NCBI GenBank assembly: GCA_001414485.1
Contig: LLEY01000004.1
Location: 434,001-498,000 of the forward strand
Length of the DNA: 64,000 bases
Source of the DNA: Calycina herbarum
Lineage: Eukaryota > Ascomycota > Leotiomycetes > Helotiales > Pezizellaceae
Direction of reading: 5' to 3'
The notes under the pieces: model-generated
Databases searched by the model: none
The model's input: only the letters and a program-made list of their open reading frames with translations
Told to the model about the DNA's origin: nothing
Translations under genes and position numbers: made by a program
In this document: positions 24,301 through 35,370 of the stretch, piece after piece
Layout of the letters: the number at the start of each line of letters is the position of its first letter
How positions within the stretch are numbered: the first letter of the stretch is position 1

Positions 24301-26127
24301 TTGTCAGGAACGTTTCGTGATTACTGTATACCCCAAAATAGCCTTGCAGCTTTCACAACCTCGATACAAACTCTCAACTCACTACCACCATGTCCTGGGA
24401 ATGACCCGATGGACGGAGGTGAATATTATACCTCTCTTGCCATACCTGGTAGTTCTTTCTGTGCTAGGTGCTTTGATAGTTACATCAAGCCGTCATCATT
24501 CGGTTCTCACTTCACAATGAAGCTCAACGGGCCCGGCCAAAAGTGGACTTGTGATAACGGAAGAAACCCTGGCTTTCCATCCCGGCTTTTGGAAGCTCAT
24601 CTGAAGAAGCCGACACCGGACTTCAATTCTTTTGCCCAGGAACTACGTGAAAGTCTTCAAGTTTTACCTTGTGCAGGAGTAGGATTACCACTTTCAGCTG
24701 GTCCTGATGGGGAGATTATTGTCTACTCTATGCCTGGAACAGATATGACAGTTTGCTTGGAGTGCTTCTACCATAGAATCAAGATGACGCCGCTGCAGCA
24801 ACACTTTGCCTTAGCTGTGCACGACCCAAATACCACTGCTATCGTTTGTGACCTCGCATCGGGTGTCTCCAAATTCCTTTTCATGGTTGCTCGCAAAGCC
24901 AATGATATCCACTTATGGCAACAAGGTCTCCAAAAGTTCAACCGTCTACCGAAATGTGAAGGTATAAAAGGGGTAGGCGAAGAAATTATCGAGCAGGAAA
25001 GTGCACAATTCGGCGAAGACGCAAAATGGTATCACGTATCCGCATATCCAAACATCGAAGCGTGTCCCTCTTGCTTCCATGCTATCGTCGCTCCTCTAGG
25101 TGCCTCTCATCTCTTCACGTCCATCACCCGCCAACTCCGCGCCGGTGTCGTTCGAACATGTAATTTCTCTGTTGGAAACGGAGGAATCATATCTTCAAAT
25201 CCCGAGGACTTCCCCAACACCCTCGAATTCCGTGGCTTCATCCTTCGACACCTCCTAGAAATAGCATGGGAATCCAACCACCAAGATTTCGCCCCTTTTC
25301 TCTCAATCACCAAATCCCTAAGCGAATGCGCGCCACTATGCGGTTCCAACGCTCGAGGATACAAGAGCCCAAATGGGAGACGATGGTTCGGACATGTTGC
25401 CACGAATGCAGCTGACGATAACGACACAACGATAGTTATGTGTCAAGAGTGCTACGAAACACACGTTAAAGACACCTGTCTTGAACCATTTCTAGGGCGC
25501 GATTTGACGGCCGAGGTCTATGCTAATGATGTTCACAATCAGAAGGAGGCGTTTTGTGGGCCCTTTTCCAAGGTTTCGAAGGGGGCGTTGAAGAGGGCGA
25601 GGGATGAAAAAGATTGGACTGTTTTTGCGAGACATTGGAATAACCGGCAGAGGATTAGGGATGCGACGTTGCCGTTGATTAAGATGTTGCAGGTGGAGTT
25701 TGAGAGTCAGAATTTGTTGAAGATGAGTGGTATGTATCGTCCGCATATTTAGTTGTGCCCTTGCTAATATGCGTTTCCTTGTAGCTATGCAGAGTGCTAT
25801 GTTAGTTCAAGGGGGAGCGAGTATCTCTGAGGCTGTCGGGACTGATGGGTATAATTATGGAAACTCAGTTGTAAGTCATTTCAATTCCATTCTGAATACG
25901 GATCTTTTTACTGACGAAAGTATTCAGGTTGGGTATGGATTTCAATCCTCAGCTGGCGTAGATGCTGCAATGTGGAAGAAGGTATGCAATTCCCCCTCTA
26001 TATTCGATTCATGAGACGAGTAGTTGACATGTTTCCTACCTAGGATGCGGATAATACGAAATGGGGCGACGCATCACATGTGATGAAGATTGCGATGTTG
26101 GAATCTCAGTGGAAAGAAGTAGAATAA
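21334..26127 (+). CDS. Large Q/P-rich protein with five Cys-x2-Cys modules
   Basis: Four exons (21334-25729, 25785-25870, 25928-25981, 26044-26127; introns 55, 57 and 62 nt) encode 1539 aa. Residues 1 to about 890 are low-complexity Gln/Pro/Ser/Tyr, of prion-like composition. A near-perfect internal repeat (TPPIQAQLTSPPNDPSLY) sits around residues 545-590. From about 900 the protein changes to five modules of about 95-125 residues. Each opens with a Leu-Pro-Cys-like element (C903, C1020, C1113, C1208, C1332/1336) and later has Cys-x2-Cys followed mostly by Tyr or Phe (C939/942, C1043/1046, C1141/1144, C1244/1247, C1370/1373). This suggests a repeated metal-binding fold. No named domain was recognised. 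The last exons encode a conserved-looking tail (SISEAVGTDGYNYGNS). Function is unknown. Confidence 0.72.
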
Positions 26128-26646
26128 CAATTTGCCACGTAGACTTTCAAAGTAGAGAAGACAATCCAAACAATTCGGAAAGGAGAGAATATGGTAATGG
26201 GCAAATATGACTTCTGAGATGTTTCGTCCGATAAATGTTCAAATCATTTTGTTCTCTCATGTGGAAAGAAGTGTATCGCTAGTGAATTCGACGACTGCAT
26301 TTGTTCCGTTCTCCCAAGTGAAATAGGACATTAGAACTTGGCAGTGACTTCGATGATTCTTATTGGTCCATTTTTCGAAAGAGATCTCCAAAATTGGCAC
26401 CAAAATATTTTAGCGCAGGACCAATTATGACTCATAATGAGTATTTTTATACTCACTTTCGTTGATTTTGATTAAGAGAGAGGCGTAGAATAACTACCAA
26501 ACTGAATCCATTGAAGTTTTACCTCGACTTCCACATAATCTCACATTCTATCACGTGGAAGCTACCATTTTGACTGTCCTCGGTGACTTCAGCTCCCTGA
26601 CTTCATTCTTCCAATTCATCGAAAGATATGACAACAGTTACACACA
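26128..26646. other. Intergenic, no gene seen
   Basis: AT-rich promoter-like sequence upstream of the acyltransferase gene. No repeat or RNA gene was recognised. Confidence 0.45.
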
Positions 26647-27990
26647 ATGGACCTAAATGAGCAACTTGATGTCCTCGGACAGCAACCAGGACTCAACATA
26701 TACACTCAAATCTGCTCCTGTTACGCAGTACCCGACTCCTCTTTATACCCAACAATGATTAAAACGCTAGAAGACGGACTCGAAAGACTATCGACAAGTT
26801 TTCCCTGGATCGCTGGCCAGGTAATCAACGAAGGTGCCAGCGAAGGCAACACCGGGGTCTTCAAAATCATTCCACTAGAGAAAAATCCTCGTCTGGTGAT
26901 GAAAAATCTCAGAGGTGACCCCTCAGCACCCACAATGAACGATCTTCGAAAGGCTAAATTTCCGTTCAGTATGCTGGATGAAAGTATCATAGCACCCCGA
27001 AACACTATTCCTGGGACTGGCGGTGCACCTACATTAGATTCTCCAGTCTTCATCGTCCAAGCAACTTTCATTCCTGGTGGTCTTATTCTCACTTTCCTCG
27101 GTCAACACCAGACTATGGATGGTACTGGTCAAGGGGAGGTCATTCGTCTCTTGTCGAAGGCTTGTCGCGGTGAACCTTTCACAAGCGAAGAGTTATCAGC
27201 TGGAAATATGCCGCGAGCCAATATCATCCCCCTACTCGATGAGGATTACAAACCAGGTCCGGAAATTGAACAATTTCTTGTGAAACCAAATCCCCCAGCA
27301 CCAGCACCTCCCCAGAACTACAGTTGGACCTACTTTTCTTTTGACGAGGCAGCACTGAAAGCTATCAAGTCTCTCGCAACGATGACTCTCAAAACTGGAT
27401 TCGTGTCGACGGATGATGCACTCAGTGCCTTCGTCTGGCAATCCGTCGTTCGCGTTCGTCTACCTCGACTAGGTCCCTCAGCACAATCAACTTTCGCTCG
27501 AGCTGTCAATGTACGGAGCCATTTGAGTGTCTCGCAATCATATCCAGGGCTCCTGCAAAGTATGGTAAATTCAACATACACAGCCCAAGAACTAGTAGAC
27601 GACACATTAGGTGGTGTTGCATCGAAACTTCGCTCTGAATTAGACCCCAAAACATCAGATCTGGCATACAAAACTCGTGCTCTGGCAATGTTCCTTAACC
27701 GCAGCCCAGACAAAACTGTCATTTCGCTCACCGCGCTGGTTGATCTTTCAACAGGTATTATGCTTAGTTCGTGGGTGAAACAAGGCAGTTATGAACTGGA
27801 TTTCAATATGGGATTGGGAGAACCGGAGTCGGTGAGGAGACCGCAATTTTTCCCGGTGGAGAGCTTGATGTATTTGATGCCCAAGAGAGGAGATGGTGAG
27901 ATTTCGGTTGCGATGTGTTTGAGGGATGAGGATATGGAGAGGTTGAAGAAGGATGAGCCCTTTACGAAGTATGGGAAGAATATCGAATAA
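26647..27990 (+). CDS. BAHD-like acyltransferase (trichothecene 3-O-acetyltransferase type)
   Basis: Single-exon gene of 447 aa, the usual size for this transferase family (Pfam PF02458-like). The catalytic HxxxD motif is visible as H154-Q-T-M-D158 within FLGQHQTMDGTGQGEV. Near the C-terminus the structural DFGWG motif appears as the variant DFNMGLGEPESVRRPQFFP. Members use acyl-CoA to acylate alcohols or amines, and fungal ones of this type often protect against or modify secondary metabolites. No biosynthetic genes are adjacent, so a detoxification or self-standing role is possible. The substrate cannot be inferred. The ATG at 26647 follows CACACA and starts a frame with no intron signal. 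Confidence 0.82.
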   Translation: MDLNEQLDVLGQQPGLNIYTQICSCYAVPDSSLYPTMIKTLEDGLERLSTSFPWIAGQVINEGASEGNTGVFKIIPLEKNPRLVMKNLRGDPSAPTMNDLRKAKFPFSMLDESIIAPRNTIPGTGGAPTLDSPVFIVQATFIPGGLILTFLGQHQTMDGTGQGEVIRLLSKACRGEPFTSEELSAGNMPRANIIPLLDEDYKPGPEIEQFLVKPNPPAPAPPQNYSWTYFSFDEAALKAIKSLATMTLKTGFVSTDDALSAFVWQSVVRVRLPRLGPSAQSTFARAVNVRSHLSVSQSYPGLLQSMVNSTYTAQELVDDTLGGVASKLRSELDPKTSDLAYKTRALAMFLNRSPDKTVISLTALVDLSTGIMLSSWVKQGSYELDFNMGLGEPESVRRPQFFPVESLMYLMPKRGDGEISVAMCLRDEDMERLKKDEPFTKYGKNIE

Positions 27991-29110
27991 AGAGCTGTGA
28001 CAGAACAGAATGCGTCCTTGCGAAGTTTAATAATAAAATTCATTATTCATTGGAGGGGAAAGGAATCTACCCCACTTTCTAAATTTGTCAATTCTAGCCA
28101 ATTCAATACCCCAAGACCCCAAATTTATCGAAGAAACGAGAAAAGAGAGCCAGCGTCGTGCGAAACGCGCCTTTCCAGCTTGGTACTACCGGGTGCTCGG
28201 CATCGAAATCGGTGAGTACAAAGATATTTAACCTGTAGACTAGGTACGATATCTATATTTTGGATTTTGGAGAATCAGAAGAAAGCAGGAGTGACGATTA
28301 TGATTCCGATTATGATTCTCCAGCATCGGAGCGCTCCTACGGATACGATTCCGATGCTGAACATTATTACGGATTAAAAGAGGAAGTATGGAGCTTCACC
28401 CTCGTTATCATTTAACATCAACCCGCCTACAAGCTCCCAGGCTTCTAGCCCCAACCATCTGAGCTTACGTTCCATTTCCTTTTGTGCCGTCGTTTGAAGT
28501 TGGTGGAATGGCTACTGTCGTGGAGGGTTGGCTGCCACGTACATTGACTGTCAATGTTGAAAATGAAGTGAAGTGACGTTGTCTGCAAGTGTCGCTTGTT
28601 GTGGCTGCTTCTACGGAGGTCTTTAGGCTAAATTCCGAAGCGTACTCTCAGGTTTCGTTTCAAGCCTTATAGTGGCTTGAGTTAGAATAACAAAAAAAAA
28701 AGAAGAAGCAGAAGGAAATTGACTAAATTCAGTAGGGGGTATACTCTGTCGGATATTCAATTTGAGTGGGACTTTGGTGTGATTGCTGGGGAAAACTCGC
28801 CTAAGAGGACGATCGCTTACATTCGAGGTGCATATTGACCTGATTCGACTTAAAGACCTCCGTAGTTTGTTCGCTAGAGGAGGACGAATCACATTGTATT
28901 ATTGATGTGCCGCTTGCTGGCTCCGAGGGATGAGTATTTTCCCACCAAGCCAGTTTTCGCTCTATTCTGATATACATATCGAGTCTCTATCCCAAGCCTC
29001 TGCCTTCAATTATGCTCAACCGAATCGACCATAATGGGCTTATAATGGGCTTATAATGGGCCAATTTTCGCTTGCCATCCCTCTCCCACTGACAATAACG
29101 GTGGTAAATT
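27991..29110. other. Intergenic with a coding-like fragment
   Basis: No complete gene is visible. About 28085-28220 reads open as KFIEETRKESQRRAKRAF then PAWYYRVLGIEI before a GTGAGT site. About 28260-28410 reads open with an acidic DDYDSDYDSP segment ending at a stop. The two do not join in one frame, so this is more likely a relic than a gene. A duplicated GGGCTTATAAT unit occurs at 29037-29058. Confidence 0.35.
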
Positions 29111-30722
29111 TCAGAGAGCCTCCATATCGTTCCTCCCCCACAGCTTAACAGTCCGATCATATCCTCCACTAACAATCCACTTTCCATTCCTGCTCACATC
29201 AACACTATGAACATTCCCCGTATGCCCACTCAAACTCTGCACCAACCCCCAATCATCCGCCGAGAAAATATTAATATTCTTATCAAACCCACTACTCACA
29301 AAGAAAGTCCCCGACTTCTTCGGTTTCCTCGCTCCTTGCTCATCAGTGAGGGGTGCAATACCCAAACCTGGATCATCTTCTCCTTTATACCACCGTAGAT
29401 CTGAGACGACCGATTTGTGTGCTCCCACTCCGCCGGCTGGTGCGACTTTTCGGACGTCCCAGCATTTGATCCAGCCGTCTCCTGAGCCGGAGAGAACGCG
29501 GTGGCCGTCTACTCCCCAGTCTAGGGCGTAGATGGGTCGGATGTGTCCTTCGAGGATCATTACTGTGCGTCCTGTTCGTAAATCCCAGATTCGTCCTATA
29601 CTGTCCATTCCTGCTGATGCTAGTAATGAACCGTCTGTGTTGAAAGCGAGAGCGAAGACACCTCGAGAGTGACCTTCTTGTAATAGCAGTTCGGTTGAAG
29701 TATTTATATCCCATAATCGCCAAGTTGTATCTTCTGAAGCTGATGCTAGATATCGTCCTGAGGGGTGGAATTCCGTGCGTACCACTCGCTGGTTGTGTCC
29801 TGCCAGCGTGGAGAGAGGGGTATCTTGATCTAACGACCAGAGATGAATATTTCCTTCTGCCCCACCAGAAGCCAGGTTGACTGAAGAGGGTGATATGGTA
29901 GTTCCAGGAAGTGTAGATTCAGGCGCCCAAGTTATTCCTCCTATCCTATCCGTATGCCCCCTCAACGTCCTGATTTCCTCCAAATTTGGAACTCCCAGAA
30001 GCTTCACCCCACCTCCCCAATTCCCCACAGCAATTATCTCTCCATTCGGCGAAAATCTTGTCATACTAACTGGTCTCTCCCCCGCCATCTGACTCCCCTG
30101 TAACTCAAAGCCCTGCAGCCTTTCCTTGATCGCCTTCCTAAACTTAACATGCGTCCTTAGCGGTATCTTCGACTCCTCCTTCTGACTAGCGACTCTCCTC
30201 CTCGCCCTCGGCAGACTATATTTCGCAATCTCCTTCCTCGCATCAACCAACTCCTTCACACCCTTAGTATAAAACTCCTCTTCCTGTTCATTCCCCTCCT
30301 CCTCCTCCACACCACCCATCTTCGTATCATTATCCTCATCCTCAATCCCATCAATCTCCGCCTGGATACTGAGTAACTCCCTCAAGCGATCTCTGCGATC
30401 GCCTGGTCCTTCTCCAAACAGAGTTATAGGTTCGCCCATTTCCCGGAGACGGGAACGCACGCGTCCATCGTCGGTGGGGACTGCGATGGCGGCAGCTTTT
30501 CGTTTACGGTTGAATTGGTTGAGGATTGCGGAAGCTTTTTCGGGGGCGATTCCGGCGGTTACGGAGGGCATTTCATATTCGCGGTCGAGGGCTGTAAAGC
30601 TGTTAGATGTTGACTTGCAAGAGGATGGGTTTGAGGTATTGTTACTTACGAACGTTTGCGAGGTCGATACCTCTGTCCTCGGGCTCTGCCTCCTCTACGT
30701 ATGCTTGCCTCGACGGATGCAT
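29111..30722 (-). CDS. PRP4: U4/U6 snRNP splicing factor PRP4 (SFM + WD40)
   Basis: Two exons (30722-30650 and 30591-29111, intron 58 nt) encode 517 aa. The first exon gives [18 protein letters not shown], and the splice continues into [14 protein letters not shown]. The SFM motif shared by Prp4 and Prp18 is visible early in exon 2 ([40 protein letters not shown]). A basic linker follows ([20 protein letters not shown]), then about seven WD40 repeats with clear GH...WD spacing ([56 protein letters not shown]). Prp4 binds the U4/U6 snRNA particle with Prp3 and is essential for assembly of the tri-snRNP. It is a nuclear housekeeping gene, here in tandem with RAD17 on the same strand. Confidence 0.93.
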
Positions 30723-31247
30723 GGTTGGGGATTATGCTCGAGGTGTTTGGAAGGGCAAGGTGTGGTATTTGGTGAGGTGTTGACTTTGCGCCGAGGGTTC
30801 AAATTTACCTTCAGCCTTGCGAATTTATGAGGTAGCTCTTGGCACGTGACTTGAAATAAGGCTGAAGTGGGGATTCACTATTTCCAATGCTAATTTCTGG
30901 TTATCTTTTGTTCTTCTATTGTTAGACGAATATAAAATTAAGTTGCTCAACGTGAAGTTGGAATTACAAGTGTGTTTTGATCCTGATGGAAAACTTCGTA
31001 CTTCTCACACCAGTGTCAACATTAAATATTTGGTTCAAAAATCAATTTGCTATGTTACAAGTTTTGTAGCCCTATGATAGGAACACCATCTATGGACTCA
31101 TTACCCCCATGTATATCGAAAGCACCCAGCTTCCAAGCCTACGAGCAAAAAATCACAATCTTACTCCTGTCCATAATCCCATCCATGTCCCTTCCCTCAT
31201 AATACAAACGCTACCCAAAACCCATTTCTTTGGCACAAATTCTCAGG
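30723..31247. other. Intergenic, no gene seen
   Basis: Spacer between the 3' end of RAD17 and the 5' end of PRP4. It is AT-rich in the middle and contains no supported frame. Confidence 0.5.
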
Positions 31248-33971
31248 CTAATCCTCAATATCATCATCACTCAATACCAACTTCTGCTCTTGTTCAACCG
31301 GAATTGGTAAACCTCCTTCGCCCTTCCCTCTAATCACCAATCCCTTCTTCCTTGGACTTCTTCCTTCTCCCGGTTTATCAGTAGCCCAATCCTCAGCCAC
31401 CGGCGTATCTTCAGCGTCATCGGGGGTATCCTCAGAAGGAGCACCAATTCCACGGAAGGTAGTGACCTTTTCCAAATCTCTGAGCGCGAAAGCCGAAGAG
31501 GATGTGCGTTTGGACTTAGCTATAAGAGTCATGTAAGGGAGACGCTCAAGTAGCATTTCCTTGCGAGCCGAAGTTCCAATTGACAAGAGGGTTGTAGCTT
31601 TCTCTGTCTTTTCCTTGGCTCGAGAAGACTGAGTGGAGCTCGAAGAGTTCGAAAGATGAGTACTTTTCCAGCTTTCAACCGTTCCAGCTTTGGGCCGTGC
31701 AAATGCAGCTGCCCCTGCAGTGATATTGGTCAAGTGGTTTTCTTCTCCTTTCATCAATTTCGTGGCCCAGTGATCAATCGTCGTCTCAATTTCTTCCTTC
31801 ATTCTCCACAATTTGAGGCTTGTAGGATAAAACATTCGGTAGGCATCACCAGATTTACCGGTTCGGAAGCCACCCTTTTCTGGAGCTGTCCTGGTTACGG
31901 GGCTAGGAAGTGAGAATAGAATTCCTCGCACGGCGATTTGAAATGACATTTCATCTTGGCGTAGAATATCGCCTCCTGTTCCTCGACCACCAGTACCACC
32001 GCCAAATCCTGTTGAGTTGAACGAGCCGTCCCAAGAAGGGCAAAGCAGATCACTGTCTGATAGGGCATCGATACAACCATTGACATGATCTAAGGAGGAG
32101 TAGTCGAACGAGGTTGAAGGAGCATCGCAAGATAGCAGGTAGTTCTCGTGGAGGGCTGCGATAAATGTTTGTGTATCGGTACCAGTCTCATCGATGAGTT
32201 GATCAACTAAGACCAAGGATCTCTTCGGTCGAGAATGGAGGGACATGAAATCAGGAAGCTTTTCCACATCTCCACCTAAGGGAAGTGATGGTGCCTTTTC
32301 CTCACGCTTGTTGTGGACAACTTTCCCAACAGCATGGAAAATTCCGAGGCTTGCCTCTCGTCGAGTAACCATTTCCAGGCTCTCTTCCTCCATTTTTGTG
32401 AGTGCCAGGTCTTTGTTAGCTTTTTTGCTTTTTCCAAAGGCAACTTTAGCTCCCCAGTCTCCATCTGTATCTAAACAGAGGAACTCTAAGGATCCAATCG
32501 CACTCCTTATGTCACCAATTTCTCCGAGTCTTTTCAGAACTAATGGTCCTGGCATTTTTCTTCTTCCCGATTTCCTTGATTCTTTCTGCACGACGGTATC
32601 AAGCGCTTTTGCCAGATACGTAGGTGCAATTGCGTTAAATTCTATGACCCCAACTCCAGGGTGTTGCAGAATCTCAGGGCCAAGTAATCGATGAGCTGTA
32701 AAGCTGTCTGCAAATGCGGAGGTGGTGGTAAGAAGCGTTTCCGAGATAATCATAACAACAGGTGTAATTGGATCTTTTGGAAGATTCTTATTGTTGTAAA
32801 ACATGGACAGAGGAGGTATATTTGATGCAAGATACTGAATTATTGCGGATCTGAAAGATTGTAAGGCTGTTGACGAACGAGTAAAGGTATTTGGGAATTC
32901 TTCTACCAAAATTATCCGTTTCCGCCGATCGAGGGGTTTTGTATCCGGTTTTGAGAGTACTGGGTCGTCATCAGAAAATATGTCCAATTGACCAAACTTT
33001 CCACCTCGTCCTAGGAATTCTTCAAATTGCGCAGCCATCGATAGGTATCCATCTCCAGTGGCAACAGATCCAACAGGATTTCTCCATTCAAGAACATCAC
33101 AATCCATAGCTTTTGCTAGCAATTGTACGGTGGTTGTTTTCCCGGTGCCTGCTGCTCCTTTTAGGATCAGTAGCCGTTGTCTCATTCGACCTTCCATCAT
33201 ATCCTCAAGCCAGCCTCTGACATCTCCAACCTTCTTCTTGTGAACCGCCAATTCGCCCAAATCAATGGGCGCAAAACGTTCAGCCCAAGGACGTAGGTCT
33301 TCCTGAATTTTGACTGCGGGCGCAGATTTCGGTTTCCTCAAGAACATCTGGCTCATACTTGGCACGTCTCCTTCCGTCTTGTTGTGAGATTCTAGACCCC
33401 GCTTCCTAGCTGCCATTCCCACCAAGCTCGAGGACTTGGATTTGCTCTCAATCACATCGTCATCTGATATCGCATCCGATTCGTCCTCCTTCGACTCGCC
33501 GGAAGGAATTCTAGGTCTCGCCGTCGAAGCTCCATTTTCAATGGTTTGGGACTGTTGCCTTTGTGCTTGCTTGGTGAAAAAAGTAAACAAATCCCCGCTC
33601 TTGACTTTCTCTTCTACCCTTCCCTTGCGCTTCGATTTCGACTTCTCGGGGCTTGTGCTAGGACTTTTTGTAACGCCTTTGCTTCCGCGACCCTTCGAGT
33701 TCGTGGGGAGGTAAATGGGTGCGGCATTGGTGGGATGGTTGGCGGTCTTTGCCCGAGCTGGTGGTTTCGTCTGTGTGGACTTTAGTTGACTTGCTACCCG
33801 CGTAGAAGTTGTGTTCGTTGAGGAGCTCGAGGACCGCGAGGATGATTGTTGGAGAGTCGTAGGTTGCTTTGTTTTGGGTCTCACTAAAGGTGTATCGTCA
33901 TCGTCGTCGGATAAGGAAGGGGAAGAGGATAGGAGGACATTTCGCCTCCGTCGCTTAGCTGGGGGCGCCAT
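31248..33971 (-). CDS. rad17: DNA-damage checkpoint clamp loader Rad17/Rad24
   Basis: Single-exon gene of 907 aa. It has a basic, Ser-rich N-terminus (PPAKRRRR), an aromatic DLFTFFTK element at 127-134 that may bind a clamp, and the conserved lead-in LRPWAERFAPIDLGELAVHKKK (about 226-247). Walker A is GAAGTGKT (272-279), and a Walker B-like strand is RIILVEEFPN (352-361), typical of Rad17 rather than RFC subunits. The C-terminus is acidic (LSDDDIED), matching the acidic tail of this family. Rad17 pairs with RFC2-5 to load the 9-1-1 clamp at damaged DNA and activate checkpoint kinases in the nucleus. Length and motif order are as expected. Confidence 0.93.
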   Translation of the reverse strand: MAPPAKRRRRNVLLSSSPSLSDDDDDTPLVRPKTKQPTTLQQSSSRSSSSSTNTTSTRVASQLKSTQTKPPARAKTANHPTNAAPIYLPTNSKGRGSKGVTKSPSTSPEKSKSKRKGRVEEKVKSGDLFTFFTKQAQRQQSQTIENGASTARPRIPSGESKEDESDAISDDDVIESKSKSSSLVGMAARKRGLESHNKTEGDVPSMSQMFLRKPKSAPAVKIQEDLRPWAERFAPIDLGELAVHKKKVGDVRGWLEDMMEGRMRQRLLILKGAAGTGKTTTVQLLAKAMDCDVLEWRNPVGSVATGDGYLSMAAQFEEFLGRGGKFGQLDIFSDDDPVLSKPDTKPLDRRKRIILVEEFPNTFTRSSTALQSFRSAIIQYLASNIPPLSMFYNNKNLPKDPITPVVMIISETLLTTTSAFADSFTAHRLLGPEILQHPGVGVIEFNAIAPTYLAKALDTVVQKESRKSGRRKMPGPLVLKRLGEIGDIRSAIGSLEFLCLDTDGDWGAKVAFGKSKKANKDLALTKMEEESLEMVTRREASLGIFHAVGKVVHNKREEKAPSLPLGGDVEKLPDFMSLHSRPKRSLVLVDQLIDETGTDTQTFIAALHENYLLSCDAPSTSFDYSSLDHVNGCIDALSDSDLLCPSWDGSFNSTGFGGGTGGRGTGGDILRQDEMSFQIAVRGILFSLPSPVTRTAPEKGGFRTGKSGDAYRMFYPTSLKLWRMKEEIETTIDHWATKLMKGEENHLTNITAGAAAFARPKAGTVESWKSTHLSNSSSSTQSSRAKEKTEKATTLLSIGTSARKEMLLERLPYMTLIAKSKRTSSSAFALRDLEKVTTFRGIGAPSEDTPDDAEDTPVAEDWATDKPGEGRSPRKKGLVIRGKGEGGLPIPVEQEQKLVLSDDDIED

Positions 33972-34445
33972 GCCATAGATTAGTAGACTTTACTCCTCAT
34001 CAGTATACGCCCTCTAGAGAGAAGAGTAAAAGGTTGATACGCTGGAGTTTTGGTGATGTGGGTGCCTGAACTCGAAGCTCGGAATATGGTGACGCAGGGC
34101 CCGTTATCGGACCGTCTTTCCTCCGGCCCCAGCAACTGACTTCTTGCAATCTACTATGATTTCTTAAGAACTTATGCCATCTAATTAGGAAATTTTATCT
34201 ACTATCATATTTAACCCTTTTCTAAAATATCTCACAGTCACAACTAGTATCAATGTTCCCTCGTTAGCTATTGAACGGAATTTACTTTTATTTACGAACT
34301 CAACATGAACCTCGCTTGCGAAGTTAAGAGCAATTTAAACATTTATTTGTACAAGACTCAACAAACTATCAAAAGCGGTGCTAAAGATGGACTCTCAAAT
34401 GAGCATCAACGTTACCCCATGTACAACTGCTCCAAATATTCAAAT
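33972..34445. other. Intergenic, no gene seen
   Basis: Contains the RAD17 promoter and the 3' region of the next - strand gene. No element was recognised. Confidence 0.5.
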
Positions 34446-35370
34446 TCACCGAAGCCCCCCTAAATAATATGCCCCCATTGGGTGGTTCATATTAAACCAC
34501 GACTCCTTTGGCGAAGAAGGCTGATTGCTCTTCATGCTCTTCATATTCTGTAACTCCTCCCTTTCTTTCCTTTCCTTTTCCTCATCTATCAATATCCCAA
34601 CAAATTGGAAAACTTCGGGTGCAATATCCCAGGACGCTTTATCGTGGCTCCCCCAAACCAAATTCCGAGGAATGCTCAACTTTAGATAACCCTTTCCAAA
34701 GAATTGAAACCGCAAGATACCAACATCCTCAACTGGAAAGCCCAAACCCTTGACTTTCACGTTTTTGCGTCTCGCGCGAGTTGGAATTGAGAATGATTCG
34801 AGAGCCAGGTTGGCCAGGTTAGCTTCCGAATCGGGGTAAACATAACCGTCAACCATCTTCTTTCCATTTTCAGCCTTTGAAGGGTAGAATTGAACCACCT
34901 TTCTTCCCTGGAAGTAACCCTCTACATCAAACAATTCGACATGATCCGAGCAAAACAACTTGTATGACTGAACGGCAATGGAGTCAATCGGGATCGTTGT
35001 ACCCTCCTTCTTGGCCTGTCTCCGAGCCTTCTTGAATTTTTTGTAAGCGGCATGTACCTTGGCATCTGCTTCCTTGTGTTCTCGCAATGTCCAACAATCC
35101 CCAACAAGCTGAAACGGTTCAGACATCTCTGGTAGATCATAGGTATCAAACCATCCCACAACCAAATCCGTGTCACGCGCGCATAAATAAGCATTCATAT
35201 TGAACTCAGCCCATCCAAAACCCGAGTTTGTGAAATGTGGTTTAGGCGGAACTGTTGCCTGTAAGCGAGGAAGACAAAGAGATAAATAAAAATGTTTGAA
35301 CTATGAATGTGGCAAAGAGGCGAGAGGTCGAAAAAAATACAAACCGTAAAAATCCAAATTCTAAATCCAT
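34446..35370 (-). CDS. Hypothetical conserved-looking protein
   Basis: The main exon (35258-34446) follows a clear acceptor (CTTACAG). It reads ATVPPKPHFTNSGFGWAEFN before the first Met of the continuous frame, so the start at 35198 is probably internal. A 30-nt first exon at 35370-35341 (MDLEFGFLRF) splices in phase 0 over an 82-nt intron with a GTATTT donor, giving about 280 aa; this exon is tentative. The protein has a basic helical stretch (YKKFKKARRQAKKEG) and an acidic/basic region near the end (DEEKERKEREELQN). No signal peptide, membrane segment or known domain was seen. It lies just 3' of a broken secreted-protein gene on the same strand. Confidence 0.55.

Noticed and set aside
31248..33971. 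Replication factor C large subunit instead of Rad17
   Set aside because: No BRCT domain and a Rad17-type VEEFPN Walker B; length and acidic tail fit Rad17.
35199..35370. Fusion of the broken secreted-protein gene with the downstream orphan
   Set aside because: The secreted frame ends in its own stop at 35361 and the orphan has its own acceptor at 35259; the phases do not match.
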